Below are positions 14,281 to 26,136 of a stretch of DNA of 64,000 bases, piece by piece. Every line of letters starts with the position of its first letter. The first letter of the stretch is position 1. The notes under the pieces were generated by a model. That model was not told the DNA's origin and did no database searches. It saw nothing but the letters and a program-made list of their open reading frames with translations. The position numbers and the translations under genes were made by a program. This DNA is from Lagopus muta. Taxonomy: Eukaryota > Chordata > Aves > Galliformes > Phasianidae. The stretch covers positions 45,104,967 to 45,168,966 of the forward strand of contig NC_064437.1 in NCBI RefSeq assembly GCF_023343835.1, in the 5' to 3' direction.

Positions 14281-16922
14281 CCCGGCGAGGTGCGGGATCA
14301 GCCACCGTGGGCGGTTGGTGGTGTGTTTCCTAAGGGACGCCCCACAGCCCATCGGAGAACAGCCGCAGAGAAGCAGGGGTTGTTGCTCATCGAGATGGCA
14401 GCAGAGCCTGTCCGAACTGTGGTGGGGGTACAGCATGCTCTATGGAAATACAGCGTCGTTTGTTTTTCCCAGTACTGGCTATCTGGCCATCATTTGGAGT
14501 ACCTTGGTACGACCTGGATGGGGGAAAGCTGGGAGTTTCTCACGCTGAACAGAATTGTCTCTAATTTTATTAAACTTATGGACACAGAGTTAACCATACA
14601 TCACTTAAAAAAACTGCAATAAAACAAAACCCACCGACAACAAAAACGTGCATTGCCAGGACAATACCCCTGTCCCTCATTCAAAGGCATGCATGTAGAA
14701 AAAAATAGCAGAGCCCTTATAAAGCTCTGTTTCCATATCACCCCGTTACAAAACATTCCTCTCTTCAGTTCTGCCATTATTATTTTTGATGGCTATAGAA
14801 AAAAAAAAACAAATCTGAATGCCAGCAGCAGGCTGATAGCACGCAGTCATCTGTCCAAGGTGATCCCCAGCGCAGAGGTGGGCAGGACAAGTGGCTGATG
14901 GAACCTCCAGGCAACTCCGGTGCTCCACAGCCTATAAATAATACAAATGGAGGGGATTGGAGGGGGCAGACAAATTAGACCCAAGTGACTGCAGAAATAC
15001 ATTTATTTTGTCTATCAGCTGACATTTAGCTTTCAGCCTTTTGCAGCATCATCATGCAGTCTGAAGAACATTCAGAAATTTCTGTATTGATGTAATTATA
15101 GTGAGGTCCCATAGAAGTCTCCTGAATTGTTGCTCCCTTTGAAATAAAAAACACCGGCGCCAGTGTCACTCCATTAAGTTAATGAGCTAAGCCTTTCAGA
15201 GAATTTAGTCTTGTTCTCTTTCTTCAGAGGAAAAAGGGATCTTTTGCAATCCTGGTGCACATGCAACTACAGTGAAACAAAGGAAATTTTGCATTTCAAA
15301 ATGCTTCACAGCTACATCAAGTTGACGAGTCAATGGGCAGCCTGGTGCAGCTAGACAGGACTGTATGCTCAGTTGTAACGGAGTGTATCTATTCCACATA
15401 GATGAAACTGGACAGGCAGAATAGAAACCACCCTGCTCATTATTCATGCACCAATGCTGGTTTGAAGGTGCTTATCTGAGCAGTCTGTTCCATCCAGCTT
15501 TTATATTTTACACCATACAAAGCATAGCTTCCCAAAGAAGTGCTGGAGTTAGAGGTGAACTCCCACTTTCTTTGCCAAGATCTGGTTGCTTCTGCAGGCA
15601 GCACAGGAATTAAGGGCTGTTTCAGTCCTCACAATGGTCCCCTTTTTTCCTTCACCTGCATCAGATGAAAAACTGAAAAGTCCAAACATGCCAGTGACAA
15701 ACTGTACTGCATAAAGGTATGATCTGGGAAATAAGCGAAAATGCAGCAGACCTGAAGATAACCTGTTAATAAGCAATTTTGCTTACTCCGTACCCAGCTC
15801 ATTTGCAATAAGAAATGAAAAATTAGAAGCCTAAAGCTTCTTATCCCAGTTCCCTACACTGTTAATTACAAGACCAGCATGAACCTACAGCCATGCAACT
15901 CCCTGAATTCAGACTCCAGGTTTTAAAGTTGGAAAATGATCTCTGTGTGTACATATATATTAAGTACACAGGACCCAAAGATATCAGCAACAGATGTTCA
16001 TGCAGTAAGTCCCTGGTCAAGAGTGCTGTGTCAGCCATAAAAGTTGAAGAGAGAGATGTATGCAGGCTGGCCCTGCCTTGCAGGGATTACCCTGTGCTTG
16101 GCTGCTGGCCTGGTCTGCATCAGCCCTGTGGCATCCGCAGCAAAGGAGAGAGCCCTGCCCCATCTATCTGTAATAGTCACTGCCAGTGCCATTTTTCTTC
16201 CACTGAGTTTCAATGCCTAAATGATAGTTCCAAAATGACCAAATATCTGTTGAGCCACTGTACTTCAAAACTGATAACTACTTTTCTTTGCTAGCACTCG
16301 ATGCTTTTCAAAGAGTGAATTATCTAGATACGTGCTTTATTTAGCAGAAATTTCCAATAAACCTCGTTCTATCACTGTGAGTTATGGCACCCCATGCTAT
16401 GTTGATCTCAGTTTGACAGGCAGTGCCAATGCCTATATGTCAGTCTGAGAATTTATGACAAACGATGTGCTATTGAAATTTTTAGAACTACTGCAGATTG
16501 CCAAGAAAAAAATCTTTAGAATATTTAATTATACTGGGTTCATCTTCAGATTGAAAATTATTTATTCAGTTTACACAGTTACATTGATCCAATATTCAGG
16601 ATGATATTTAATCACGAAAAGAAAGGAAATTTTTATTGAAATTTCCCAACCAGTTCCAATTGCAATTTATTATGAGGAAAGGAAAAAGATGTATGAATGC
16701 AATGCTGTTTTTCTTTTCAAACAGTCTTTGTCATTAAATAATAGTGTTCACTTTCAATCATTTGAAATAATCAGTCTCCAATAAATGTCAAGCCCATATG
16801 CAGGAAATGGAGGCCTCAAATGTAGAGAGAATGAACTGCTTATGAAAATTCTCCTCCAGCAAAGAATACAGAAAAGAATAAGGAAGGACCTTTAACTAGA
16901 AGTGCTACTTGATCTACATCAC

Positions 16923-16949
16923 TTTTTTTTTTTTTTTTTTTTTTCTTTT
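16923..16949. repeat. Poly(T) tract
   Basis: Twenty-two consecutive T, one C, then more T. No flanking retroposon body was recognised. Confidence 0.8.
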
Positions 16950-17779
16950 TGGAGATCTCTTCTCTCTACAGACCAAATCTTGCCATGTCATGTTTGTGAT
17001 CTCAGTATGTGTGTTGAAACACATCAAATCAGTTATGTGAACTTTTAAGCATCTGTTTTCTCTTTAACTTTCTTATTCACACCATGGAAGAAAAATGAAC
17101 TGAATTGCTAAGTACTAATCAACTTATTTTTTAAAGCAGAAGATGAACTTTTCAGAGCAAAAGCCAAGAAAGTGAACACTATGTGCTAAAGCAGACAAAA
17201 TTTGCCATGGATTACAGGCACATTAGTGTTGTAGAGCACCAGAAAATCCTGTCTCACTTAGAATTGAACTAAATGTACCACAACTCAATTAGTTGAATTC
17301 TTCTTCAACAATTAACCATCCCAAAACACAAATCCTGAAAGCAGGCACAGGGGGGAGAGTAGCTGATCCTTTGAAAGTGGAGGTGGGTGTACCTATACAG
17401 CCAGGTTTGTTTATGCTAGCCAAGCTTCTGTGCTGGTGCATTTTCACCGTAAATCTTTTTCTTCTTTCAAATAGGTGAAAAGATTCTGATCCCAGTTTTC
17501 ATGGGAGAGACAAAGTTGCCACAGGTTGGCATTAAGTTGGGTTGACAGCAACAGTTAAAATATAAAAGTATCCATGAGCACCCTGGTTTTGACCAGCACA
17601 CGTTTTCCTGGCAATGCCGTGCTGCGTGCTCATACAGCCCTCCTTGGCTGCTGCCAAGATTCATGGTTGCCACCTCTTACGTTATTAGCCAGGGAATGTT
17701 TGATCCTGATCACTGCACCAAGCACTACCTACAAAGTAATCACAAAGGCATAGTCCACCAATTAAAAGTATGCCTTCTT

Positions 17780-17831
17780 CAGGTGCTGCTAATCATGCAT
17801 TAACTTCAGCTGGAACAGAAGCTATTTTTAA
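17780..17831 (+). promoter_or_regulatory. E-box and MEF2 motif cluster upstream of DUSP13A
   Basis: CAGGTG (17780-17785), CAGCTG (17807-17812) and CTATTTTTAA (17822-17831, a full match to the MEF2 pattern YTAWWWWTAR) occur within 52 bp, about 950 bp before the DUSP13A start codon. Paired E-boxes with a MEF2 site are the classic muscle enhancer layout, and the mammalian DUSP13A product is muscle-restricted. Function is inferred from motifs only. Confidence 0.35.
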
Positions 17832-18779
17832 TATCACACATAATTGCAAATGTTTGGCTTAGAGTTGTCTGCTGTCCTAACAGGCAGGAGGATGTCTGAA
17901 TTCTTTGTACCTTGGAAAGCCCCTGCTGCAGATAAAGCTAACTTCTCTCTTATTGAAAGTCTTCATGCTTGTTGCTTTTTACATCCACCCTGAGTAGCTT
18001 TAAAAGGGCCACAAAGGAAGTAAAGCTGTGGAAAACCAAGGCTACCTAGGCAAAAGTTTACACCTGGAAGGAAAATCCCACCAAAACTTCTTCAACAGTG
18101 GAAGAGAGCAAGTGTATTGTAGTAACAGACTGGAGGAAGCAGTAACTGCAGTAGAAAAGAATAGATGTGTAACATACAGCTAGGTTCATGTTCTTTTACT
18201 TGATGGAAGAAAAAAACAAACAGTAGATTCAAGAAATAAACCTCTCTTGGTTATTGATGATAGGCAAGACCTCATAATCTATTTTAGTCTCCTGATGATT
18301 GTATAGGTAGAACGTGATGGTGCAGTCCTAGCCCTTTAGCAGTTATACTTTTAAGTACCTCTGACTTACTGTTAGATACTTGCCCTGCATCTTGCATCAG
18401 ACAAGTTCCCATTTTTCCTTTATCAGGACTTTTATGGCTGTATAATGAACAGTCAGGCCTCACTGGCTGCCACTGCTGCATTAGGGACATCACTAAGGGC
18501 CATCATGACATCCTATGGGCTGGGGGCTGAAGATCTAGGGAGACGAACTGCAGGGAGCAGACTGAAACCAGCAAGGCACAATTAGGTCCAGCATGACAGC
18601 CAGCCCTAGGGAGGAGGCTCGAGGATGTTACAGTATGGGGGCAGTGGCGGGAGCTGCTGTCAGCACCTGCTCCAGCCCATCTCCCAGCCACCTTGTGACT
18701 GCTGTGGCTGCTGGCGACACTCCAGTGCCCAGCACGCTGCCTCTAGCTGCTGGGAGCAGGTCATTTCCCCAGCTCTCAT

Positions 18780-20856
18780 ATGTCTGGGGAGGAAGCATTG
18801 GGTCCCTTGGGCTCTCCAGGGCCTGGGACATGCATGGAGGACGTCCCCTCACTTAAGGAGCTGGAGCAGCTCCTCAACACTGGGCGGCCTTCTTGTAACC
18901 ACGTTGATGAAGTGTGGCCTAATCTCTTCTTGGGAGACCTGTAAGTACAGTTGCACAGAATGACTGAGCTTTAATGCCATTGCTTTACATTATGCTTCTC
19001 CAGCATATTAGTGCCCCTTATTGATGTGGCAGTAGGCAGCTCATAGTTTTGCTGATTGATGTCATTTACAGTGCAGACTGCAGTTTCTGAGATCATTTTA
19101 TGACTGATTTGATACTTGGTTCTCATTTATTCCTTGGAAACTGTGCACTGGTTTATGTTGAGTAAGAGATGCAATCGCTGTGCTGTTCCTGCCCTGTGAG
19201 TATCTCTGTACCAATCTTAATTTGTTTATGTTGGTCTTCCTCTTAGAGTAACAGCTCACAACAGATTTGTTTTGTGGAAGATGGGTGTTACCCACGTTTT
19301 AAATGCTGCCCACGGCACAGCGTACAGCCACGGAGGCCAGGACTTCTATGGAGCTACCATTGATTATTATGGTGTGCCAGCACATGACATCCCCAGCTTT
19401 GACATAAGCCAGTTCTTTTTCTCGGCGGCAGAATTTATCCACAAAGCCCTGAACACACCAGGAGGTATAGAATGATCATTGTTCACATTTGTATGTGTGT
19501 TGGCAGCCTTTCATAACCAGTCAGGCCCACAAGCTCACTGGTGCACAGGTCAGTACATAGCCTACTGCCAGTACCTGCATGGTAAAGGTAAAGGGGAAGC
19601 TGTGCTGTGCAGGTGGATAGCTGCAGCTTGGCTCCAAAACAGCAAGAAAGAGTGAAAAGTTGATGTGAGAGAAGGATGAACAGTGGCTGAGAGAGACAGA
19701 GTAGAGAGGAAAGGAGTTAGAAAGAAGAGAGAAATATCAGGAGGGAAAGACCTGTTCACAGAGAAGAATAAAACATGTATCTGATATGGAAGCAGTCTTA
19801 TCTGGTCTAGTCTTTTGACACCCTCTCGTGGCAACTGTATTTGTCATAATAAATGAATAGGAAGACGACAATCCTGATTTCTTCAGCCACCACCCATGTG
19901 AAGAGGCTCACACACTGTGAACGATCTTCCTGTGAGAACAAGGCCTGCAGGGCTGTGCTCCCGGGGAGGAGATTCACCTTTACCCAGGGGAATTTACAGT
20001 GTGTTGCAGAGGAGACTGAGCGTCTTGGCACTGGTGCTATAAAACACTAATATGCATGTATTACATAAAAGACCGTTCCTTAGCATGAGTAAACTGGCAT
20101 TGATGGAGCTCTTTCTCACAAAGAGAAATACAGCCACGACAAATCGACTTATTACTTAATGATGCTAGGCCAGTCATCTTTCTTGGTGGCTGATGTGTCA
20201 GTGCCATCCTTTCAGGCCAGGATGCAGCATTCTTCTTCACCTAAGTGAGCCTTTCTGAAAGCACTGGGTCTGGTTTTCCTCTTGCTCACAGTAGAGCAAC
20301 ATCATTGCTTTGGTTTTTAACTAACCAGTGTTTCTGAAATCAGATTGTAATCTCATAACACTGCTCATACAAGTGAATAGAACAACTGCAAATTAGACTT
20401 AACAGTTAGCAGTTCATCTCTTTTTGGACTAGGTGATCTTAGTGGTCTTACCCAACCTTAATGATTCTATGATTTTATGATTCTATTCTATCATTCATAT
20501 CTATTGGAAGGGTAAAAAATAGTTTGCTGTGTAATCGTGACCAAACTGGAGAAGAAAGGACAGAGTTGCCTTCTCTTTTAGTTTAAAACTTCATCCACCA
20601 TACTGCTCCTCTTTTATGGTTATAATTTGCCTTTCTTCTTTTTTTTTTTAAACTAGCTAAAATTTTGGTACATTGCGCAGTTGGAGTAAGCAGGTCAGCA
20701 TCTCTAGTCCTAGCATATCTCATGATAAATCACCACCTGCCATTGATTGAAGCCATCAAAACAGTGAAGGAGCATCGATGGATTTCACCCAATCGTGGCT
20801 TTCTGAAACACCTGCGAAATCTGGACATTCAGCTACGGCAGAAGAAGGGCTGCTGA
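18780..20856 (+). CDS. DUSP13A: DUSP13A (MDSP), atypical dual-specificity phosphatase, three coding exons
   Basis: Exons 18780-18940, 19247-19464 and 20657-20856 join in frame (phase 2, then phase 1) to 192 residues. Atypical DUSPs are small cytosolic phosphatases without a MAPK-docking domain; the mammalian copy is skeletal-muscle-type. The N-terminal segment ends in [12 protein letters not shown]. The general acid is Asp101 (PAHDIPSFD). The catalytic loop is HCAVGVSRS, with Cys133 nucleophile and Arg139, and the Asp-to-Cys spacing of 32 equals that of VHR/DUSP3. Residues such as [13 protein letters not shown] and HRW..PNRGFL match the A rather than the B type. The start at 18780 is the only ATG after an in-frame stop at 18744; a second in-frame ATG at 18834 would give 174 residues. 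An upstream coding exon is not excluded. It is the first of three same-strand tandem paralogues and is divergent from SAMD8. Confidence 0.93.
20417..20490 (+). mobile_element. CR1 LINE 3' end fragment
   Basis: The phrase GGACTAGGTGATCTTAG, then a run of ATTCTATGATTTTATGATTCTA, is the hallmark 3' terminus of avian CR1 elements, including the ATTCTATG-type tail repeats. Only the last part of the element is present, in the plus orientation, inside intron 2 of DUSP13A about 170 bp before exon 3. Confidence 0.88.
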
Positions 20857-21411
20857 AAGGACAAAACCTTTACATATGCTTTTCTGAGTTTCAGCTTTGA
20901 GAACCACTGTGCACACACTACTTCCCAGGATCAGTACATATTTAAAAAAATGAAGAAAGCTATGCATCAAAGTAAAACAACAAACAAAACCCAACACAAC
21001 TGTCAGTGGGTACATTCTGGCAGCTGACTTCCTCCAAGATGAGCACTGCCAGAATCAGCCCCTAAGCACTACCTGCTACAGAGCTGTTGTGCACAGTGTG
21101 ATCATACCAGAGGGCTCCACTGGAGCTGTGAAGATGGACTGAAGTTGTTCTTGATCTGTGCTAATGCCAGAGGCAAGTTCAGTAATTGCATCTAGCAGTA
21201 CTGTATGTTTGAGTCCCCTTTTCTCAGGAGTGTAACAACACCATCTTCTTCAGTTTGGTTACAGTTTTCATGAGAAAAGCTTGTTGCATTGCAGGCCTGG
21301 TGATGTGATAAGGACAATTTCTTAGGCCCTTGTGCTCTGCTGCATACACCTTTGTCTTTTATGGATCTCTTAAATATTATGCTGCCACAGAGAGCTGTGA
21401 CATATCAGTGG

Positions 21412-21769
21412 AATAAACTTCTGCGCAGCTCTCTATGTGGTCTCAGGGTCAGCAAACCCACAAGTTTTTCTTATGTAAATATGTTGACAGCAAGGCACTA
21501 TATATGATGTTGTATATTGAGGATATTGAAAAAGAAGACAGATTTTTAAGATACTTTGTAAGCGTAAACTCATTAGTTCTGTGTAAGTGGCTTTGAATCA
21601 TTTCTGTTTTAATCAGGTAGGAAACCTAGGCGTTTGTCATTACCAGGGAGCCACAGGCATATGTTTTCCTGTGTTTGCAAGCTCTTGCCCACAATAAATG
21701 TAGATTGCTTTAAGGGCCTTTGGGATGTCAAATCCATGAAAGAAGCTGGTAAGGCTTTAAGCTAATAAA
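21412..21769 (+). terminator. DUSP13A poly(A) signals (three AATAAA)
   Basis: Exact AATAAA hexamers at 21412-21417, 21693-21698 and 21764-21769 lie 0.56-0.91 kb after the DUSP13A stop codon on the coding strand. They would give 3' UTRs of roughly 0.6-0.95 kb. Which is used is not known. Confidence 0.55.
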
Positions 21770-22229
21770 GCACCTACTTTGCAGCATCCCTCTGCTCCTT
21801 TACCCCTCAATCTGCAAGCAGGCTGCTGAGCCCCACGCTCAGTGACTGCACCCGTGCCCCAGCAACTTGAACCTGAGCAAAGACATTGCCCCCCATTGCC
21901 TGTACTCAGTTCCTTACAGCTTCCCAAGTTTAAGCTGAAACATAAGCTGGTCTGACCTATTCCTTCTCAAAGGATTAGTCCAGAACTTGGAAGGAAAAAG
22001 CATCAAAGACTCAGGAAGTCCAAGTGTTACTTTCCATCCACCTCTGAATAAGGGTGCTGACTCCTTACTACAGTGTCTTGTCTACATTCCAAATTTCAAA
22101 ACTTCAATTGAAAATAAGCCTAAAGCCCAGACAGTCAAATCCCCTCCTGCCTAAACACTCTTTATTTGATTTAAATTCGTCTTGTATTGCTGTTTTCTAA
22201 ATTCAGCAGGGAACCGAGTTAGCTTTAGT

Positions 22230-22540
22230 CAATAGCTACACTTAATTGATACAAGTTAGTTTTAAGCTGTTTTGAGGCTGTCACTTTTCCTATCACCAGT
22301 TAATTAGTTACTTAAGCAACTTGATTTTTAATACAGGAACAGCATTTGCAATTCATGTTACCATTCTACCTGAAAATTACCTTGTTACTTTGTGGTGAAC
22401 CGTGAAGCAATAATCAAATCTGTTTTTGCCCTTTGCTACTAGTTTGATTTATTGATTAGCTGCCCTTATGAACTTTCTCTACCAGATTGAGTAAATACAT
22501 TTTTGCATGCTTGTTTGCATTTGAAGCATCAGGTCTCATT
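22230..22540. promoter_or_regulatory. Homeodomain/POU-like motif cluster, candidate conserved element
   Basis: Dense TAAT-type cores: TTAATTGAT (22242-22250), TTAATTAG (22300-22307), and the PBX-HOX-like TGATTTAT followed at once by TGATTAG (22445-22459), with repeated TTTGCAT near 22502-22522. There is no coding potential. The assignment is inference from motif density. Confidence 0.25.
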
Positions 22541-24070
22541 ATTTCCCTTCTGCTGGAGGAGGCTTGCAAAGATTATTAGAAGGCATAAGTAATGGTGACT
22601 TGTGGACTGTAATTCTTCCTTCCCAGACCCCTATTACCCTGAACTCTTGAAGAGGCTCTTGAAGAGATATGGATGCTGATTCTGCCTAGTGGTTATGGGA
22701 ATGCAGATATCCTCTCTATTTCAATGCTTTGCAACATAAGCATGAAGATCCTTTCAGAAGTTTATTCAACTGTCTGTTCAGATTTTCCTAAGTCTTGCCA
22801 AGGAGTTCCACTGGCAAGAGAAAGAGAAAACTTTGTAATGTAAAAAATGATCAAATAGAAAATTGCATTTAAACCCCACCAGTGCTAACATAATCTTTAT
22901 ACCTCACAAAGCAGCAGTGCAGTGGAGGAGGAGCTGGGTTTGCTTTGAAGTTCTCCATTAGAGATAGGATTTACATGAGTTAACATTTCAATATAATTTA
23001 TACTTCATTCACATTACAGTAGATTTCAGTCTGGAAGTCTTTTGAAGACACGGCACTGAAAAGTCTGAAATTCACGTGAGTGAAATAAAGCATCTTAATG
23101 GCTTTAGGCTGGGCAAAATTAGACACGTATGAGAAAGATTGATGGAACCTCCCATCAGGATAATGCTTTGTGTGCCCCTGAACATCTGTCCCACAAAGCC
23201 ACAGCTGTGAAAGCTGCTCCTGTTGTAGATTAGTACCTGCTCTCTTACGTGCTGTTCATCCTATGAGGGCATTGTTTCACAAGGAGCAGAGTAGTGTTGA
23301 GTGGAGCCAAGCCAGTATGGCATCCATGCCACTAATGATATGGCAGTGACTTTGTACAGCAGGACTGGCATACCCCAGTGGATGGAATAAATTGCTTAGG
23401 AACTCTTTTTCAAGGGCGCTGGCAAGTCACAGAAGTGTTTTAAATCTGCGAAGGTAGTGTTGCCTATATTTCCTGTCTGCCTGCATTGCTCCTTTATATT
23501 CTGTGCACCGTTGGCTCGCGCTCCACGCAGGGAAAAGGATTCCCATCAACATACACAAAAGTAGTAAAATTAGTCCTGTAACGTCTTGAAACAGAAAACA
23601 CTATCTGCTGTGGCTTGATAGGAAGAAAAGAGACCTTCTCCCTGGTCCCTTACTCTGTCCATAGTGATGGGACGTGACATTAGTACTTCCCCTTTTCTAC
23701 TGTCAGCAGAAAAAAATTGCATTTTGAATTTTGGTTTGGAGAGTTATGCTGAGGATCACAAACAAATGAAAAATACTGCCTCGCCAGCAGCACTTTGTTT
23801 GGAATATGCACATGTCAACAGGGGATGTAGGATGAGGAAAACTGAAGGTTCTGAAAGGTGCTCCTCATTGAGGGAGGGCCCCAGTCTGGAAGATGTTTAG
23901 ATTCCTGAATGCAAGCTCAGTCAGTGCCTGCTGAACTAACCTGAGCATGCAGGCTCACCCATAGGGATCTCCTTACCCAAGATCCCACAGGTACTGTCAG
24001 TGTTTCATCCTCTTGGACAAACAGGCACACAGGCCTTCCTGACAAGGCTGGCCTTTCCTCAATATGGTCA

Positions 24071-24090
24071 TATATATATATATATATATA
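24071..24090. repeat. (TA)10 microsatellite
   Basis: A perfect run of ten TA dinucleotides. Confidence 0.9.
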
Positions 24091-25457
24091 CAGACATATT
24101 TAGTATTTTTCTAAAGAATGCACTTGACAAAATCCACAGCAAGGTTACCCAGGATGCTGCAGGAGGTAGAGGTTTACAAACATTAGAGGACTAATGGGAA
24201 AAATTGTGGAGCAGAAATTTGCTCAGGGTTACGAAATACACAGAAACTCCAATGAGACCTGGAAGTTCATGAGCTGGAGGCTGGGAGAGCATTAGAAAGT
24301 GGTGTATCTCACACTTGTGCAGCCTCATTTTCTGTCTGCATCAGCTTACAGCCACAGGCAGACACAAGGACAGTGAATTCAATGGGTCTGTGTGGAGGCC
24401 CATGACAGCTGCTGCTCTCATGGCCTTTATTTTGAACTCGCCTCTAACAGGAGCCATCCCATTTCCCAATAGTTTATTATTAGAACTGGATCACATGAGA
24501 CACTGGAGACTGTGTCTCCACTGCACTGACCAACATTTCTTCTGTGGGGAGAACTCTGTGCTGGCAAGCACAGCAATACTGCTTCTGTGGGAAGTTGTGG
24601 GGGTGGTTATTTTTTGGTAAAACTTTGACTTAAAAGCAGAACTTTTATTTCTGTGGGTGCTCCCATTCACAGGGGAGGCAGCACTCAGCCCGCTGGGGGA
24701 CCTGTCAAAGTGCATGTCACTTTTAGGGACAGCCACCTGTTGGGGACCATCAAGTGAAGAGAATGCTCCAGCAACAGCACCCCATGTGTGGCGACCGATG
24801 GGCCACTGCCTGGGGAACGGTCAGACAGGCAGCCAGGAATGCAGCGAGTCCAGCGTTCCTGCAGTCCAAAAACTGCAAGGTGGAATCAAAGCAGGTGGGT
24901 GAAGAGCAGCCTGAGCTCTACACAGGCTGTATGTAAGTGCTATTTGAGGCTGAAGGGCTAGGAAATGCAGCTCTCATTAACACATGCTGTCCAACTATTT
25001 AGTTAGCGCTGTTAAGCTTAGTTGCCTTAAAATAGCCTAAGCATAGAAGAAAGCAAAGGGACTGCTCATTAAAGGAAAAACAAAACACATTACAATGAAT
25101 TAAAAAGAGAATAAAATTCTCTTTAATAATTTCCATATATTAAAAATTATAGATTAAAAAAAGATTTCCTAAATGCTGCAATGTGTAACACATAGACCTC
25201 AAAGACTAAAAATTTTAAAAAATAAAATAATGAATGGTGGGAAGAAATGTATAGATAACAACAGTGTGTACATGTAGTAAGTAAGAGATGAACTTTCAGC
25301 TAACAGGAGTAAAAACATAGAGGTTTGCTAATGCAACAGTTCATCTACAACAGGAAAGTTAGAAAGAATCAAAGCCTACAATCAGCAAAACTGCTATTTG
25401 TTCACACTATCAATGGAGTTTTCTTTATTCTGCCAGCTTCTTTATTCTAACATCAGT

Positions 25458-25489
25458 AAGATTAACAACATTTAAGATTAACAACATTT
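25458..25489. repeat. 16-bp tandem duplication
   Basis: AAGATTAACAACATTT occurs twice head to tail with no mismatch. Confidence 0.85.
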
Positions 25490-26112
25490 CAGAGTTAGGT
25501 TTCATGGCATCTTCTGGAAGTGTGGGAGAGAGAGGATTTGGAACTAGGGCACAACCCAGTGCTAAGCAAAGTCAACAAGCAGGGGTTGTTTCTGTACTGC
25601 CATCACTGTGCCACAGCTCATACCAAAAAACCCAAAAGCAGTACCACAAGCTGTCACTGCTCGTTTCTGTGGAACCAGCTATGTGCAGTTTCTCAGGAGC
25701 TGGATTAAATATCAGTCTAGAATTAAAGCTGTATTCCTTAAGGCATACTTTCCCTGATGGTTTTATCAGATATATGATAGTCAGCCTCTTTAAATGAGTT
25801 AAATATAATTCATCGTACACCGTGCACTATAACACATTATGTACTCTTCACTATAAGAAATAAATAAATAATGAAGTAGGAATGGCAGACTTTGCATGGT
25901 GTCTTTTATCCTGGAGGACTTTGAAGTGGTTAATAAATTGATTATTAAGTATGTATCTGTCTGTTAGCCATTGCTGGCACACCGGGCCAAGTCCCTTCAG
26001 GTTGAAAGGTGAAATATTTTTAAAAATGATACGCAATAAATAACTCTGGGCCCAAGATGTAAAACATCCTGCAGAAATTCAGCTTCACACTGAATTTTAA
26101 GAAGGCAGCTTT

Positions 26113-26136
26113 ATCAGCTGGAGCTTAATCAGATTA
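26113..26136. promoter_or_regulatory. GATA/E-box next to a palindromic K50-type homeodomain site
   Basis: TTATCAGCTG combines a GATA core (reverse strand) with an overlapping CAGCTG E-box. A few bases on, TAATCAGATTA (26126-26136) is the palindromic P3 arrangement bound by OTX/PITX/GSC-type homeodomains. Function is inferred. Confidence 0.25.

Larger units (their letters stand above)
13720..14300. promoter_or_regulatory. CpG island, probable SAMD8 promoter
   Basis: A sharp block of GC-rich, CpG-dense sequence in an AT-rich background. It includes adjacent Sp1-type GC boxes (GGGGCGGGGCGG near 14197-14208) and a CGG repeat. It lies upstream of the SAMD8 start codon on the gene's minus strand, and a good minus-strand donor at 14050/14051 would end a non-coding first exon. 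No TATA box stands out, as is usual for a housekeeping CpG promoter. The island could also fire towards the plus strand, but no plus-strand gene starting here is recognisable. Confidence 0.75.
14301..18779. other. Intergenic DNA between SAMD8 and DUSP13A
   Basis: About 4.5 kb between the CpG island and the first DUSP13A coding exon. No coding exon, RNA gene or clear transposon was recognised. It contains a T22 run at 16923-16944 and an E-box/MEF2 motif cluster at 17780-17831. A non-coding first exon of DUSP13A may lie here but could not be placed. Confidence 0.5.

Noticed and set aside
13516-14622. Several long overlapping open frames on both strands over the SAMD8 CpG island
   Set aside because: These are typical stop-poor frames of a CpG island, rich in Pro/Ala/Arg, with no recognisable domain. 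The plus-strand frame from 14266 starts at GTG.
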